Assembly (NCBI GenBank): GCA_016873315.1 | Contig: VGXL01000009.1 | Location: forward strand, 1 to 40,480 | Direction: 5' to 3' | DNA length: 40,480 nt | Source of the DNA: Phycisphaerae bacterium | GTDB lineage: Bacteria > Planctomycetota > Phycisphaerae > Phycisphaerales > SM1A02 | Shown: positions 33,150-40,480 of the stretch, one piece after another | How the letters are laid out: every line of letters begins with the position of its first letter | How positions within the stretch are numbered: the stretch's first letter is position 1 | Translations under genes and position numbers: made by a program | The notes under the pieces: model-generated | The model's database searches: none | What the model was told of the DNA's origin: nothing | Seen by the model: the letters and a program-made list of their open reading frames with translations, nothing else

Positions 33150-33159
33150 TGCAGGGATG

Positions 33160-33211
33160 ACTTGGCCGGCGCTGCGTTGCCGATGTGCACTTCGCTACTT
33201 GGCCGGCGCTG
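33160..33211. repeat. 15-bp direct repeat at the end of the small lipoprotein gene
   Basis: ACTTGGCCGGCGCTG occurs at 33160-33174 and 33197-33211. The second copy encodes the last residues of the lipoprotein; the first lies just beyond its stop, in the 45-base gap to the VanZ-like gene. Confidence 0.7.
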
Positions 33212-33602
33212 AATTCCCAGTCGCTGCTGCGGCCGGAGAACTCACAGTGACGATCGCCAGTCCCATGTCGGGATCCACGCGATCGGCGCGCAGCTCGTAC
33301 TGAACACGGCGGCTGTCCTTGGTCATCTCCAGGCGGGCGTCGTGACGGGTCCCGTCGGGGCCGCGAACGGCCCATCCATTCGCCTCAGCAGTTCCCCTGA
33401 TCGTGTTCGACTGCGCCAAGGCATCGGACACCACCCCACGCGAGACGAAGGTGCCGCGCGTGATCCGGCCATCCTGCCGATCGACGCCGATCGACTGCAC
33501 ACCGAGCAGTCCCGGAACCTGCGGGATGTCGCTGTCCATGAGCGTTGGTGGGGCCGAACAGGCGGCGAGCAGGACCGTGATTGCACCAAGCGTGCGCTTC
33601 AT
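33195..33602 (-). CDS. Small predicted lipoprotein of unknown function
   Basis: 135 residues starting MKRTLGAITVLLAACSAPP, a good lipobox (LAAC, Cys15). The mature part contains GVQSIGVDRQDGRITRGTFVSRGVVSDALAQ and ends in an Ala-rich tail. I recognise no family. The start at 33602 is supported by a TAGGGT box 7 bases upstream; an in-frame ATG at 33611 would overlap that box. Divergent from murJ with only 17 bases between the start codons. Confidence 0.7.
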   Translation of the reverse strand: MKRTLGAITVLLAACSAPPTLMDSDIPQVPGLLGVQSIGVDRQDGRITRGTFVSRGVVSDALAQSNTIRGTAEANGWAVRGPDGTRHDARLEMTKDSRRVQYELRADRVDPDMGLAIVTVSSPAAAATGNSAPAK

Positions 33603-33609
33603 GCCGATC

Positions 33610-33615
33610 ACCCTA
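33610..33615 (-). promoter_or_regulatory. -10 box of the small lipoprotein gene
   Basis: TAGGGT on the minus strand, 7 bases before the ATG at 33602; predicted leaderless. It lies inside the 17-base spacer shared with murJ. Confidence 0.55.
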
Positions 33616-33619
33616 CCAC

Positions 33620-35185
33620 ATGGCAGGATCGCTCGAACGAGACTCGCGGACCGTCAGCCTGATGACGATGGCCAGTCGAGTGACGGGTCTCGTCCGCGAG
33701 GCGGCCATGAGCCGCCTCTTCGGGATGAGCGCCTACACGGATGCGTTCTTCTTCGCGTTCCAGCTCCCGAACCTCTTTCGACGCCTCTTCGGCGAGGGCG
33801 CGCTGAGCGCGGCGTTCTTGCCGGAGTACGCGCGGCTGGATCGCGACGACCCTGCCAGCGCGCGGGCGCTCTCCGCGATGGTCTTCGGTCGTTTCGCGCT
33901 GGGCATGACGGCGCTTGCGGCGGTGGGCATCGTGCTGCTGCTGGCGGTCGATGGCCTGCTCGACCGTCAGGATGCCGAACTCGTGCAGGAACTGATGGCG
34001 ATCATGCTGCCGTACATGCCGTTGGTCTGCCTAGTCGCGCTTGCCGGCGCGGTGCTGCATGTCCGCGGCGTCTTCGCCCCGACAGCGGCTGCGCCGATCA
34101 TCCTCAATCTGGGCATGGTGGCGGGGGCGTTTGCTGGTGCCCGGATGCATGGTGTCGATGGCCCGTCAGCGTTTCGAGCGATTGCGTGGGCGGTGCTGGT
34201 CGCGGGCATCGTGCAGGTGGCATGGAGCGCGTGGGCACTTCGTCGTGCTGGCGCGTGGCCCGGGGGGCGTACCGACGCTGCAGCTGCCTCGTTCCGCACA
34301 GTGCTCACTCGATTTGGTCCGACCGCGCTCGGGCTGGGCGTGCTCCAACTGAACACCTTCGTCGACAGTCTCATCGCGAGCTGGCCGTCGGTCGTCGGTC
34401 CGACGATCCTCGGCTTCGAGTACCCGCTCACGGCGGGCGCGCAGACCACCCTGAACTTCGCGCAACGGCTCTACGAGTTTCCGCTGGGCGTGTTCGGCAT
34501 CGCGATCGCCACCGCGATTTTTCCGCGGCTCGCCGCCGCCAAGGACGACGAAGCCTTCGGTGACATCCTCCGGCGTGGCATTCGGTTGACGGTGTTCATC
34601 GGCGTCGGCGCGGGCACGGGTCTGATGCTGGTCGCGATTCCGCTCACGGCAACCGCCTTCCAGGGCGCGGCGTTCACGCCCGAGGACACGCAACGCGTGG
34701 CCGCGGCACTGCTCGCCTATGCCCCGGCCATCTGGGCGTACAGCGCGAATCATGTCTTCACGCGAGCGTTCTATTCGCGCGGCGACATGCGCACGCCACT
34801 GCGTGTGAGCTTGGTGATGGTGTGCATGAACTTGGCCCTCAACCTTGCCCTGATCTGGACGCCGCTCCAGGAGACGGGCCTTGCGTGGTCGACCGCCTTC
34901 TGCGCGGTCGTGCAGTGCGTGGTGCTCGCGCGGATTCTGCGGATCCGTCACGGGCAGGGGGTCGATGCCACCGTGCTGCGTTCGGCTCTGCGGTCGATCC
35001 TTTGTGCCGTCGTGATGGCAGCCGTGCTCTGGGGCGTCGATCGAATGGTCGATCTGGGCGACGCATGGTCCGCACGCGCGATCGAGCTGGCCATTCTCAC
35101 GACGACCGGTGGGCTGGCCTACCTCGGCTGCGGCGCGATGCTTCGCATGCCTGAAATGAAATGGGCGCTCGGCCGATCGGCCTGA
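33620..35185 (+). CDS. murJ: Lipid II flippase MurJ (MviN)
   Basis: 521-residue polytopic protein of the MOP superfamily that moves lipid II across the inner membrane for peptidoglycan synthesis. Characteristic blocks: SLMTMASRVTGLVREAAMSRLFGMSAYTDAFFFAFQLPNLFRRLFGEGALSAAFLPEY at the N-terminus (with the conserved Arg residues of the substrate cavity), LNTFVDSLIAS, RLYEFPLGVFGIAIATAIFPRLA, and ANHVFTRAFYSRGDMRTPLRVSL. About 14 hydrophobic segments are expected at this length. The ATG at 33620 leaves the usual short leader before the first helix. Its presence fits the view that planctomycetes make peptidoglycan. Confidence 0.93.
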   Translation: MAGSLERDSRTVSLMTMASRVTGLVREAAMSRLFGMSAYTDAFFFAFQLPNLFRRLFGEGALSAAFLPEYARLDRDDPASARALSAMVFGRFALGMTALAAVGIVLLLAVDGLLDRQDAELVQELMAIMLPYMPLVCLVALAGAVLHVRGVFAPTAAAPIILNLGMVAGAFAGARMHGVDGPSAFRAIAWAVLVAGIVQVAWSAWALRRAGAWPGGRTDAAAASFRTVLTRFGPTALGLGVLQLNTFVDSLIASWPSVVGPTILGFEYPLTAGAQTTLNFAQRLYEFPLGVFGIAIATAIFPRLAAAKDDEAFGDILRRGIRLTVFIGVGAGTGLMLVAIPLTATAFQGAAFTPEDTQRVAAALLAYAPAIWAYSANHVFTRAFYSRGDMRTPLRVSLVMVCMNLALNLALIWTPLQETGLAWSTAFCAVVQCVVLARILRIRHGQGVDATVLRSALRSILCAVVMAAVLWGVDRMVDLGDAWSARAIELAILTTTGGLAYLGCGAMLRMPEMKWALGRSA

Positions 35186-35192
35186 GCGCCCA
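35162..35192. terminator. Long hairpin over the murJ stop codon, between murJ and the M16 genes
   Basis: TGGGCGCTC pairs with GAGCGCCCA and the inner GGCC with GGCC around a GATC loop, with one bulged T, giving 13 paired bases. The murJ TGA lies inside the 3' arm. There is no T-run. It may serve both converging transcripts. Confidence 0.55.
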
Positions 35193-35231
35193 GTGATCAT
35201 CCGTGGATGTGATTGCGGAGAACGGCGCCGA

Positions 35232-36719
35232 TCACTTCATCGGCAGCGGCGCGAGCGTCATCGGATCGCGCAGCGGAACATGCTTGGTCGGGCCAAGGTC
35301 CTTCTCGAGCATGGCCATCGTCGCACGACCGCCTTGGTCGCCCTTGGCGATCTCGTCCCACTTGCCCACGACAAGGATCGTGACCTTCGAGGGATCAAGG
35401 TACTTCTGCGCCACGCGCTGCACATCGGCGGGGGTGACCTTCGAGACCTTCTCGCGGAAGGTCGTCCAGTAGTCGCCAGGACGCTTCGTCCACTCATCGG
35501 TCATGAAGACGCCCAGCGTCGCATCGCGACTGCTGAAGGTCTCGGGGAAGGTTTCGATGAACGACTTCTTCGCGGTGTCGAGTTCTAGCGCGGTCACCGG
35601 CGTGCTGCGAATGCGAGCCATCTCCTCAAGGACGAGCTTCGCCGCAAGCGCGCAGGTGGCGTTCTTGCTTTCGAAGGCCGCGCGCCACTGTCCGGGCCAG
35701 AACACCTCGGCCGAAAACTGACTGCCAGCGCTGTACGCCAGACCTTCGTCCGAGCGCACGCGCTGCGTGATGCGGCTGGTGAATCCACCGCCGCCGAGGA
35801 TGTCGTTCATCACCATGAAGGGGATGTAGTCGGGGTCATCACGCGTGATGGAAGGAAGTCCAATGATGAACTTCCCTTGCGGGATGTCCTTCTCGACGTG
35901 ATAGATCCCAGGGACGAGCGTTGTGGTCGGGACCGGTGGATTGGCTTGCTCTGCTCCGGCGGTCCACCCAGAGAACGCGCTCGTCAACTTCTCCAGCATC
36001 ACCTTGCGATCGAAGTCCCCGGTGACGGCAATCTTCATGTTGCCCGGGTGGAAGATCGACGCGGCCATGGCGCGCATCGATTCGGCATTGAAGCCCTTGA
36101 GCCCGGACTCGGTCATCTGCTGCCCGCGGTAGTGCTCGGTGCCGTAGCTCAGCCGCCGCCATTCCGCCCCGGAGATCGTCGACGCGCTGTCGTTGCGCTT
36201 CTTCATCTCGCTCAGGGCCTCGGCCACGGCGACCTCGAGCTTCGATGGATCGAAGCCGGGCGTCTTCAGCATGTCGACGAGCAGCGCAAGGCTCTCGTCG
36301 AAGGTGCTCGCCAGGCAGTTCAGGCTCGCCGACGAGGTCCAGTCGCTCGAGGTGAAGCCGATCTTGGTGGCCAGGAAGTCCAGGCGTTCATCGAGATCCG
36401 ACGCCTTCATCGATGCCGTGCCGCCCAGGCGGAGCTGGCTCGCGGTCATCGCGGCAAGGCCTGATGCACCCGCCGGATCAAGGTTGCTTCCACCCTTGAA
36501 GGTGATGACCAAGTTGATCAGCGGGAATTCCTTGGACGGCGCGAGGAACACCGGCGTGCCGTCGGCCAGCGTCGTGCGGAACTCCGACGGGCTCGGCGGG
36601 TTGAAGGTCAGCGGGGGATAGGCGATGTCGCTCGGATGTCGCGGCAAGTCATCGGCAGCGAACGCGAGGCAGCCCAGCGCGAGCGCGCCGATCGACAGGG
36701 TGGTGGTCAGGTGCTTCAT
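35232..36719 (-). CDS. M16 family peptidase-like protein, non-catalytic partner
   Basis: 495 residues with a signal peptide (MKHLTTTLSIGALALGCLAFA). Both M16 half-domains are visible (TLADGTPVFLAPSKEFPLINLVITFKGG and, later, GGGGFTSRITQRVRSDEGLAYSAGSQF, the C-terminal Arg/Tyr pair that helps form the active chamber), but the zinc motif HxxEH is replaced by GASGLAAMTASQL (about 84-96). This is the pattern of the regulatory or structural half of two-chain M16 peptidases, paired with the next gene upstream in the same transcript. A weak AGGA precedes the ATG; the gap to the partner is 29 bases. Confidence 0.85.
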   Translation of the reverse strand: MKHLTTTLSIGALALGCLAFAADDLPRHPSDIAYPPLTFNPPSPSEFRTTLADGTPVFLAPSKEFPLINLVITFKGGSNLDPAGASGLAAMTASQLRLGGTASMKASDLDERLDFLATKIGFTSSDWTSSASLNCLASTFDESLALLVDMLKTPGFDPSKLEVAVAEALSEMKKRNDSASTISGAEWRRLSYGTEHYRGQQMTESGLKGFNAESMRAMAASIFHPGNMKIAVTGDFDRKVMLEKLTSAFSGWTAGAEQANPPVPTTTLVPGIYHVEKDIPQGKFIIGLPSITRDDPDYIPFMVMNDILGGGGFTSRITQRVRSDEGLAYSAGSQFSAEVFWPGQWRAAFESKNATCALAAKLVLEEMARIRSTPVTALELDTAKKSFIETFPETFSSRDATLGVFMTDEWTKRPGDYWTTFREKVSKVTPADVQRVAQKYLDPSKVTILVVGKWDEIAKGDQGGRATMAMLEKDLGPTKHVPLRDPMTLAPLPMK

Positions 36720-36748
36720 GGTGTGTGGTCCTGTGTGTGGTCGTTGGT

Positions 36749-38647
36749 TCACTTGGCGGCGGGAGCGGCGCTCTTCTCGAGCTCCGCAATGCGCTCAAGC
36801 ATCTTGTCCTTCATGAACCCGATGAACGGGCGCATGGGTTCGGGGGCCGCCGCGGCTTGAGCATCGAATTGGGCGATGCCTTCCTTGAGCTTGGCCAGAT
36901 CAGTCTCGGCCGCGATGCGCTTGATGGCCTGCTTGGCCATTGCCTGCATCTGCGGCGGCAGTGCGGCCAGGGCGGGATCGAGCGGCTCATCGGCGGTCGA
37001 ACCCGCGGCCGCAGCCTTGCGCACATAGGTGGCCACGCTGCGGTTCGTCGAGTCGAAGTACTTCTTCGCCACGCGCTGGATGTCAGCCGGCGTCACGGCA
37101 AGCAACTTGCCGCTCTCAGCATTCACTTCGCGCCAGTCACCGAGCGAGGCACTCACACCCAGTTGGAGCATGATGAAGAAGTTGTTCTGAAGCCGCCGAT
37201 ACTCGTCGGCCGCGATGCCGTTGCGCACTTTCTGCAGTTCCTGTTCGGCGACGGGCTCATCCTGCAGACGCTTGATTTGGGCATACCAGCCCTCTTCGAG
37301 TTGAAGCGGGGTCGCGTTGCCCTTGACCTCGGCGCTGAAGGAGAACGCTCCGGCGTACTTGCGAGAGTCCTGGCGGGCGGACGCGTCCGAAGCGACGCCA
37401 GTGCCCTCGACCATCGTCTTGTAGAGCCGGCCCGTCCGGCCGTTGAGGATCTGCGACATCACATCGAGCGCGTAGGAGTCGGCGTGCTGGAACGGCACGG
37501 TGTGGTAGCGCACTTCGACTTGGGGCTCGGTCTCCGCCGCGGCATTCATGCGCATTTCGGCGAGCTGCTTGACCTCGAGCGTGACGACTGGCGGCGGAGT
37601 TGCGCCGCGCTTGAGGCGGCTGAAGTAGCGCTTCAGCATGGGCTTCACCTTCGCGGCGTCGAAGTCACCGACGATCACGCCAGTCAGGTTGTTGGGGCAG
37701 TAGTAGGTCTGGAAGTACCGCTGCGCTTCGTCCATTGTGTAGCTGTTCAGGTCGCTTGGCCAGCCGATGACCGGCCAGGAGTACGGGCTCGAGAGCCAGA
37801 ACATGGCCTCGAACTGTTCATCGAATGTGCCCGTGGGAGTGCTCTCGGTGCGAAGGCGGCGCTCCTCGTGCACTACATCGCGTTCAGAGAAGAACTCGCG
37901 GAAGACGCTGTCGGTCAGCCGATCCGACTCCATCCAGCACCACAGCTCCATCTTGTTGCTCGGCACATTGATGAAGTAGAAGGTCTGGTCGTAGCTCGTG
38001 AATGCATTCATTCGGCTGCCGCCGCCCGCGGTGTAGAGCTGGTCGAACTCGTCCTTGACGATGCTCCCCATCGACTTCTGATCAGCTTCGAGCTTGGCGA
38101 TCTCGGCCTGAACGCTCTTGATCGCGTCGGCATCCTTCACCGGATCCAGGGACCCGAGCTTCGTTTGCAGCGCGTTGATCGGCTCGGTCTTGGCGCGGCC
38201 CTGTTGGGCGTCCATCGATGCCTTCAACTCGGCGCGCAGGCGCTTCAGTTCCGGCGTGTCGTTCGCGGGGTTCCACGGATCGTCGATCTCGCCGCGGAAG
38301 TAGCGCGCGTACTGGTCGCCCCAGATCAGCTGGTTCATCCGGTCGCGCAGCGCCTTCTGGCCGGTGCGGAACTGCTCGTCGCGCTTGGGGTCACGGGTGG
38401 CGACCGTGTTGGTCCCCTTGAACATCATGTGTTCGAAGAAGTGGCTGATGCCGGTGATGCCCGGGCGCTCGTTCGCGCTGCCGACCTTCGCCACCCAACC
38501 AGCCGACACCGTGTTCGGTTGGTCGTTGCGTGGCACGAGCAGGAACTCCATGCCGTTGTCGAGGGTGAAGACTTCAACCGGAAGCTGCTGCGCGGTGGCG
38601 GCGGCAGAGACGACGAGCGCGAGCGCGCTGCTGATCAGGTATCGCAT
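36749..38647 (-). CDS. M16 family zinc metallopeptidase, catalytic chain, with a helical insertion
   Basis: 632 residues; signal peptide MRYLISSALALVVSAAATAQ. The inverted zinc motif is intact, HFFEH (His69, Glu72, His73), and the third ligand is in SERDVVHEERR (Glu261 or 262). That Glu usually lies about 75 residues after the motif; here the distance is ~189, because residues ~85-198 are an inserted, charged, helix-rich segment (KRLRAELKASMDAQ..., VQAEIAKLEADQ) likely to be a coiled coil. It probably degrades peptides outside the cytoplasmic membrane together with the non-catalytic chain encoded downstream. The start at 38647 is backed by GGAG 6 bases upstream. Confidence 0.88.
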   Translation of the reverse strand: MRYLISSALALVVSAAATAQQLPVEVFTLDNGMEFLLVPRNDQPNTVSAGWVAKVGSANERPGITGISHFFEHMMFKGTNTVATRDPKRDEQFRTGQKALRDRMNQLIWGDQYARYFRGEIDDPWNPANDTPELKRLRAELKASMDAQQGRAKTEPINALQTKLGSLDPVKDADAIKSVQAEIAKLEADQKSMGSIVKDEFDQLYTAGGGSRMNAFTSYDQTFYFINVPSNKMELWCWMESDRLTDSVFREFFSERDVVHEERRLRTESTPTGTFDEQFEAMFWLSSPYSWPVIGWPSDLNSYTMDEAQRYFQTYYCPNNLTGVIVGDFDAAKVKPMLKRYFSRLKRGATPPPVVTLEVKQLAEMRMNAAAETEPQVEVRYHTVPFQHADSYALDVMSQILNGRTGRLYKTMVEGTGVASDASARQDSRKYAGAFSFSAEVKGNATPLQLEEGWYAQIKRLQDEPVAEQELQKVRNGIAADEYRRLQNNFFIMLQLGVSASLGDWREVNAESGKLLAVTPADIQRVAKKYFDSTNRSVATYVRKAAAAGSTADEPLDPALAALPPQMQAMAKQAIKRIAAETDLAKLKEGIAQFDAQAAAAPEPMRPFIGFMKDKMLERIAELEKSAAPAAK

Positions 38648-38674
38648 GGGGTTCTCCAAATGGGCGGTTTGGGC

Positions 38675-38680
38675 ACTCTA
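38675..38680 (-). promoter_or_regulatory. -10 box of the M16 operon
   Basis: TAGAGT on the minus strand, 27 bases before the ATG. It gives a leader of about 20 bases that contains the GGAG ribosome-binding site, a normal leadered promoter in contrast to its divergent neighbour. Confidence 0.55.
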
Positions 38681-38759
38681 TGCGAGTCGGCGGTCCTCGC
38701 CGATGCGGGGCAGCCGAGGCAGCGTCCATGCCAATTGGCTCCCTTTGGCAACCCGAACC

Positions 38760-38787
38760 TTGTCCAGCCGCGATGATGGTCTAGTCT
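38760..38787 (+). promoter_or_regulatory. Promoter of the DNase I-fold gene (-35 and -10)
   Basis: TTGTCC (38760-38765) and TAGTCT (38782-38787) are separated by 16 bases. The ATG at 38794 follows the -10 by 6 bases, so the transcript is predicted to be leaderless. It is the only leaderless-type promoter here with a visible -35 box. Confidence 0.6.
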
Positions 38788-38793
38788 TGCGCC

Positions 38794-40480
38794 ATGAGCC
38801 CACGAACATTGTGCGCTGGCGTTATCGCCACCTTGATGGCCTGCTTGCCTGCATCCGCGCAGCTCCGTGTGGTGACCTACAACATCTCGGCGCTGGAAGG
38901 CAACACCACCGATCTGCAGGCGGTCCTCGCCGCATGTCATGCCGACGACGTGGTCGGGCCTGCGCAGCCCATTGACATCATGTGCTTCCAGGAGTGTCCG
39001 CAGGCTGCGGTCGGGCCGCTCGGCACGCTGCTCGCCAACTCCGCGCCCGCTGGAGTGACCTACACGCTGGCCACCTACACCACGAGCTCATCGGAAGACA
39101 ACGCAACCGGGGCGCAGGCGCTTTTCTACCGCACAGGGCGCTTGACGGAGATCACCACCGGTCATGCCGATCTGTTCACGGGCGGGGGCCGCAACAGCGA
39201 TCGATGGCTGCTTCAGCTGACCGGCTACACGAGCACCGATGCACGGCTCTATGTGTACAGCTCGCACCTCAAGGCGAGTACTGGCAGCGCGAATGAATCG
39301 GCGCGCCTGTCCGGGGCGACGACGCTGCGCACCAACGCCGACGCGTTGCCTGCCGGCAGCAACATCATCTTCCTCGGTGACTACAACATGTACACCAACA
39401 CCGAGTCGGGATATCAGGCGATGACGACGGGCGGCGTGCATCCCGCCATCGACCCGTGGGGCACCGCCGACTGGACGGGCCAATCCAATGCGATCAAGCA
39501 CAGCCAGTCGCCTCGGTTGACCAACACGAACTTGGTGGGCGGCGGCGTGGACGATCGATTCGATCTGCACCTCTTCACTGCAGCACTCAACGACGGCGCG
39601 GGATTGGCCTACCTGCCCGGCACGGTCCGCACGATTGGCAACGATGGCAATCACTTCGACATCGCCATCAACACGGGAAACAACACCTACTACCCCAACA
39701 ACATCGCGCGCAGCAACGCGCTCGCCAATGCGCTCCACGAAGCGAGCGATCACATGCCCGTGATCGTGGAGTACCAAATCCCAGCATCCATGTCGGCCTC
39801 GCTGCAGGCGCTCCCGCCACGCGTGCTCGTTGGCGCCGCCGTCCCCGTGCGCGCAGTCATCAGCAATGTGGCGAGTGGCGTTTGGGCAGCTGGGATCGAC
39901 GATCTGCCGTTCTCGGTGACGGGCTCGCAGTTCGTCGTTGGTTCGACGAGCGGACAAGCGCCGCTCGCACCCGCGACGGCGATCGGTCAGCTCGCGCTCA
40001 ACACCTCGTCGGCCGGCACGGCGTCGGGCATCGTCACGGTCTCGACCACGGCGCAGGCTGCGGCCAATTCGACGATTCAACTCCCGGTGTCCGTGCAAGT
40101 GAGCGCGCACGCCAATCCTTCGTTCTCGACGACCATCGATCAGGACACGCGGCCCCTGACCTGGGCGTTCCCATCCGGCACGGCCAACGCCGAAATCGAT
40201 GTCTCCATGGCCAACTTCGGATTCGCGGGTTCGGCGTCGTTGCTCCTCGTGGACAGCATCGAGTCGTCGGGCCAGCCGATCTCTGCGGTCGCAGGTCTCG
40301 GTTCGCAGGTTGGCGCAACGCCAGCCACGATTCGTCTTCGACTTCCCGGCAGTGCCGCGATGGCTCCCGGCTCGTACCCGGCAACGGTGCTGATTCGCAC
40401 GAGCGACGAAGTCCTGCTCGGTCGGCAGTTCTATGCGAGCACGCTCGCCGTCACGATCACGGTCGAGGGTGCGACCCGTC
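38794..40480 (+). CDS. Secreted endonuclease/exonuclease/phosphatase (DNase I fold) protein, 3' partial
   Basis: The frame is open from the ATG to the window end (562 codons) with no stop, so the C-terminus is missing. Residues 1-23 (MSPRTLCAGVIATLMACLPASAQ) are a signal peptide. The EEP catalytic motifs follow in order: VVTYNIS (Asn30), FQECPQ (Glu67), YSSHLKAS (catalytic His), FLGDYNMYTN (Asp/Asn) and EASDHMPVIVEY (Asp-His) near residue 325. From about residue 330 the sequence becomes Ser/Thr/Val/Ala-rich with repeated beta-type stretches, probably Ig-like domains. It may be an extracellular nuclease or phosphoesterase. By analogy with the other exported proteins here, a dockerin tail may lie just outside. 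Confidence 0.85.
   Translation, partial: MSPRTLCAGVIATLMACLPASAQLRVVTYNISALEGNTTDLQAVLAACHADDVVGPAQPIDIMCFQECPQAAVGPLGTLLANSAPAGVTYTLATYTTSSSEDNATGAQALFYRTGRLTEITTGHADLFTGGGRNSDRWLLQLTGYTSTDARLYVYSSHLKASTGSANESARLSGATTLRTNADALPAGSNIIFLGDYNMYTNTESGYQAMTTGGVHPAIDPWGTADWTGQSNAIKHSQSPRLTNTNLVGGGVDDRFDLHLFTAALNDGAGLAYLPGTVRTIGNDGNHFDIAINTGNNTYYPNNIARSNALANALHEASDHMPVIVEYQIPASMSASLQALPPRVLVGAAVPVRAVISNVASGVWAAGIDDLPFSVTGSQFVVGSTSGQAPLAPATAIGQLALNTSSAGTASGIVTVSTTAQAAANSTIQLPVSVQVSAHANPSFSTTIDQDTRPLTWAFPSGTANAEIDVSMANFGFAGSASLLLVDSIESSGQPISAVAGLGSQVGATPATIRLRLPGSAAMAPGSYPATVLIRTSDEVLLGRQFYASTLAVTITVEGATR

Overview
The window is high-GC chromosomal DNA from a bacterium that looks like a planctomycete of the class Phycisphaerae. 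This placement is an inference. It rests on three things: secreted proteins ending in paired dockerin-like repeats of the type DxNxDGxVDGADLGxLLxxWG (GSDH-like protein at the left edge, RCC1-type propeller at 16.6-17.6 kb), a membrane protein with CxxCGxDLRG zinc ribbons (32.0-33.1 kb), and a DUF1573 lipoprotein. I see no rRNA, tRNA, CRISPR array, phage or insertion sequence. Coding density is very high: no gene-free stretch reaches 300 bases, and the largest gaps are 144-146 bases (1188-1331 and 38648-38793).

Layout. 0-1.2 kb: 3' part of a secreted sugar-dehydrogenase-like propeller with a dockerin tail, then a strong terminator. 1.3-6.1 kb: TerC (minus) diverges from a coupled set DUF1573 lipoprotein - metallophosphoesterase - tsaB, followed by a degenerate receiver/GAF-like protein. 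6.1-7.9 kb (minus): a repeat-rich HTH membrane protein and psd. 7.9-10.8 kb: mutY converges on and overlaps gatA; gatC-gatA are coupled. 10.8-15.5 kb: RND efflux adaptor and pump. 15.5-20.4 kb: ROK sugar kinase, seven-bladed propeller protein (minus), Nif3-like protein (minus), PhoH/PIN ATPase. 20.4-21.7 kb: pabB (minus). 21.8-29.0 kb: a likely six-gene run, ppdK - CBM9-like - GDH-like - HIT - nadC - birA, mostly joined by 4-base start/stop overlaps. 29.0-33.1 kb: a large unknown secreted protein, then an orphan ParA and a VanZ-like membrane protein. 33.2-35.2 kb: small lipoprotein (minus) and murJ. 35.2-38.6 kb: an M16 peptidase pair (minus), one with an intact zinc site and one without. 38.8 kb to the end: a secreted DNase I-fold protein that runs off the window.

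The most notable signals are these. (1) The GDH-like protein keeps its fold and Rossmann motifs but has Ala where the catalytic Lys belongs and Glu where the catalytic Asp belongs. (2) Pyruvate phosphate dikinase carries a 59-residue histone-H1-like N-terminal tail with Lys at about every third residue. (3) At least eleven genes have a TAnnnT -10 box only 6-12 bases before the start codon and no Shine-Dalgarno, pointing to widespread leaderless transcription, including divergent promoters sharing one -10 box. (4) Hairpins are built around stop codons at convergent gene junctions.
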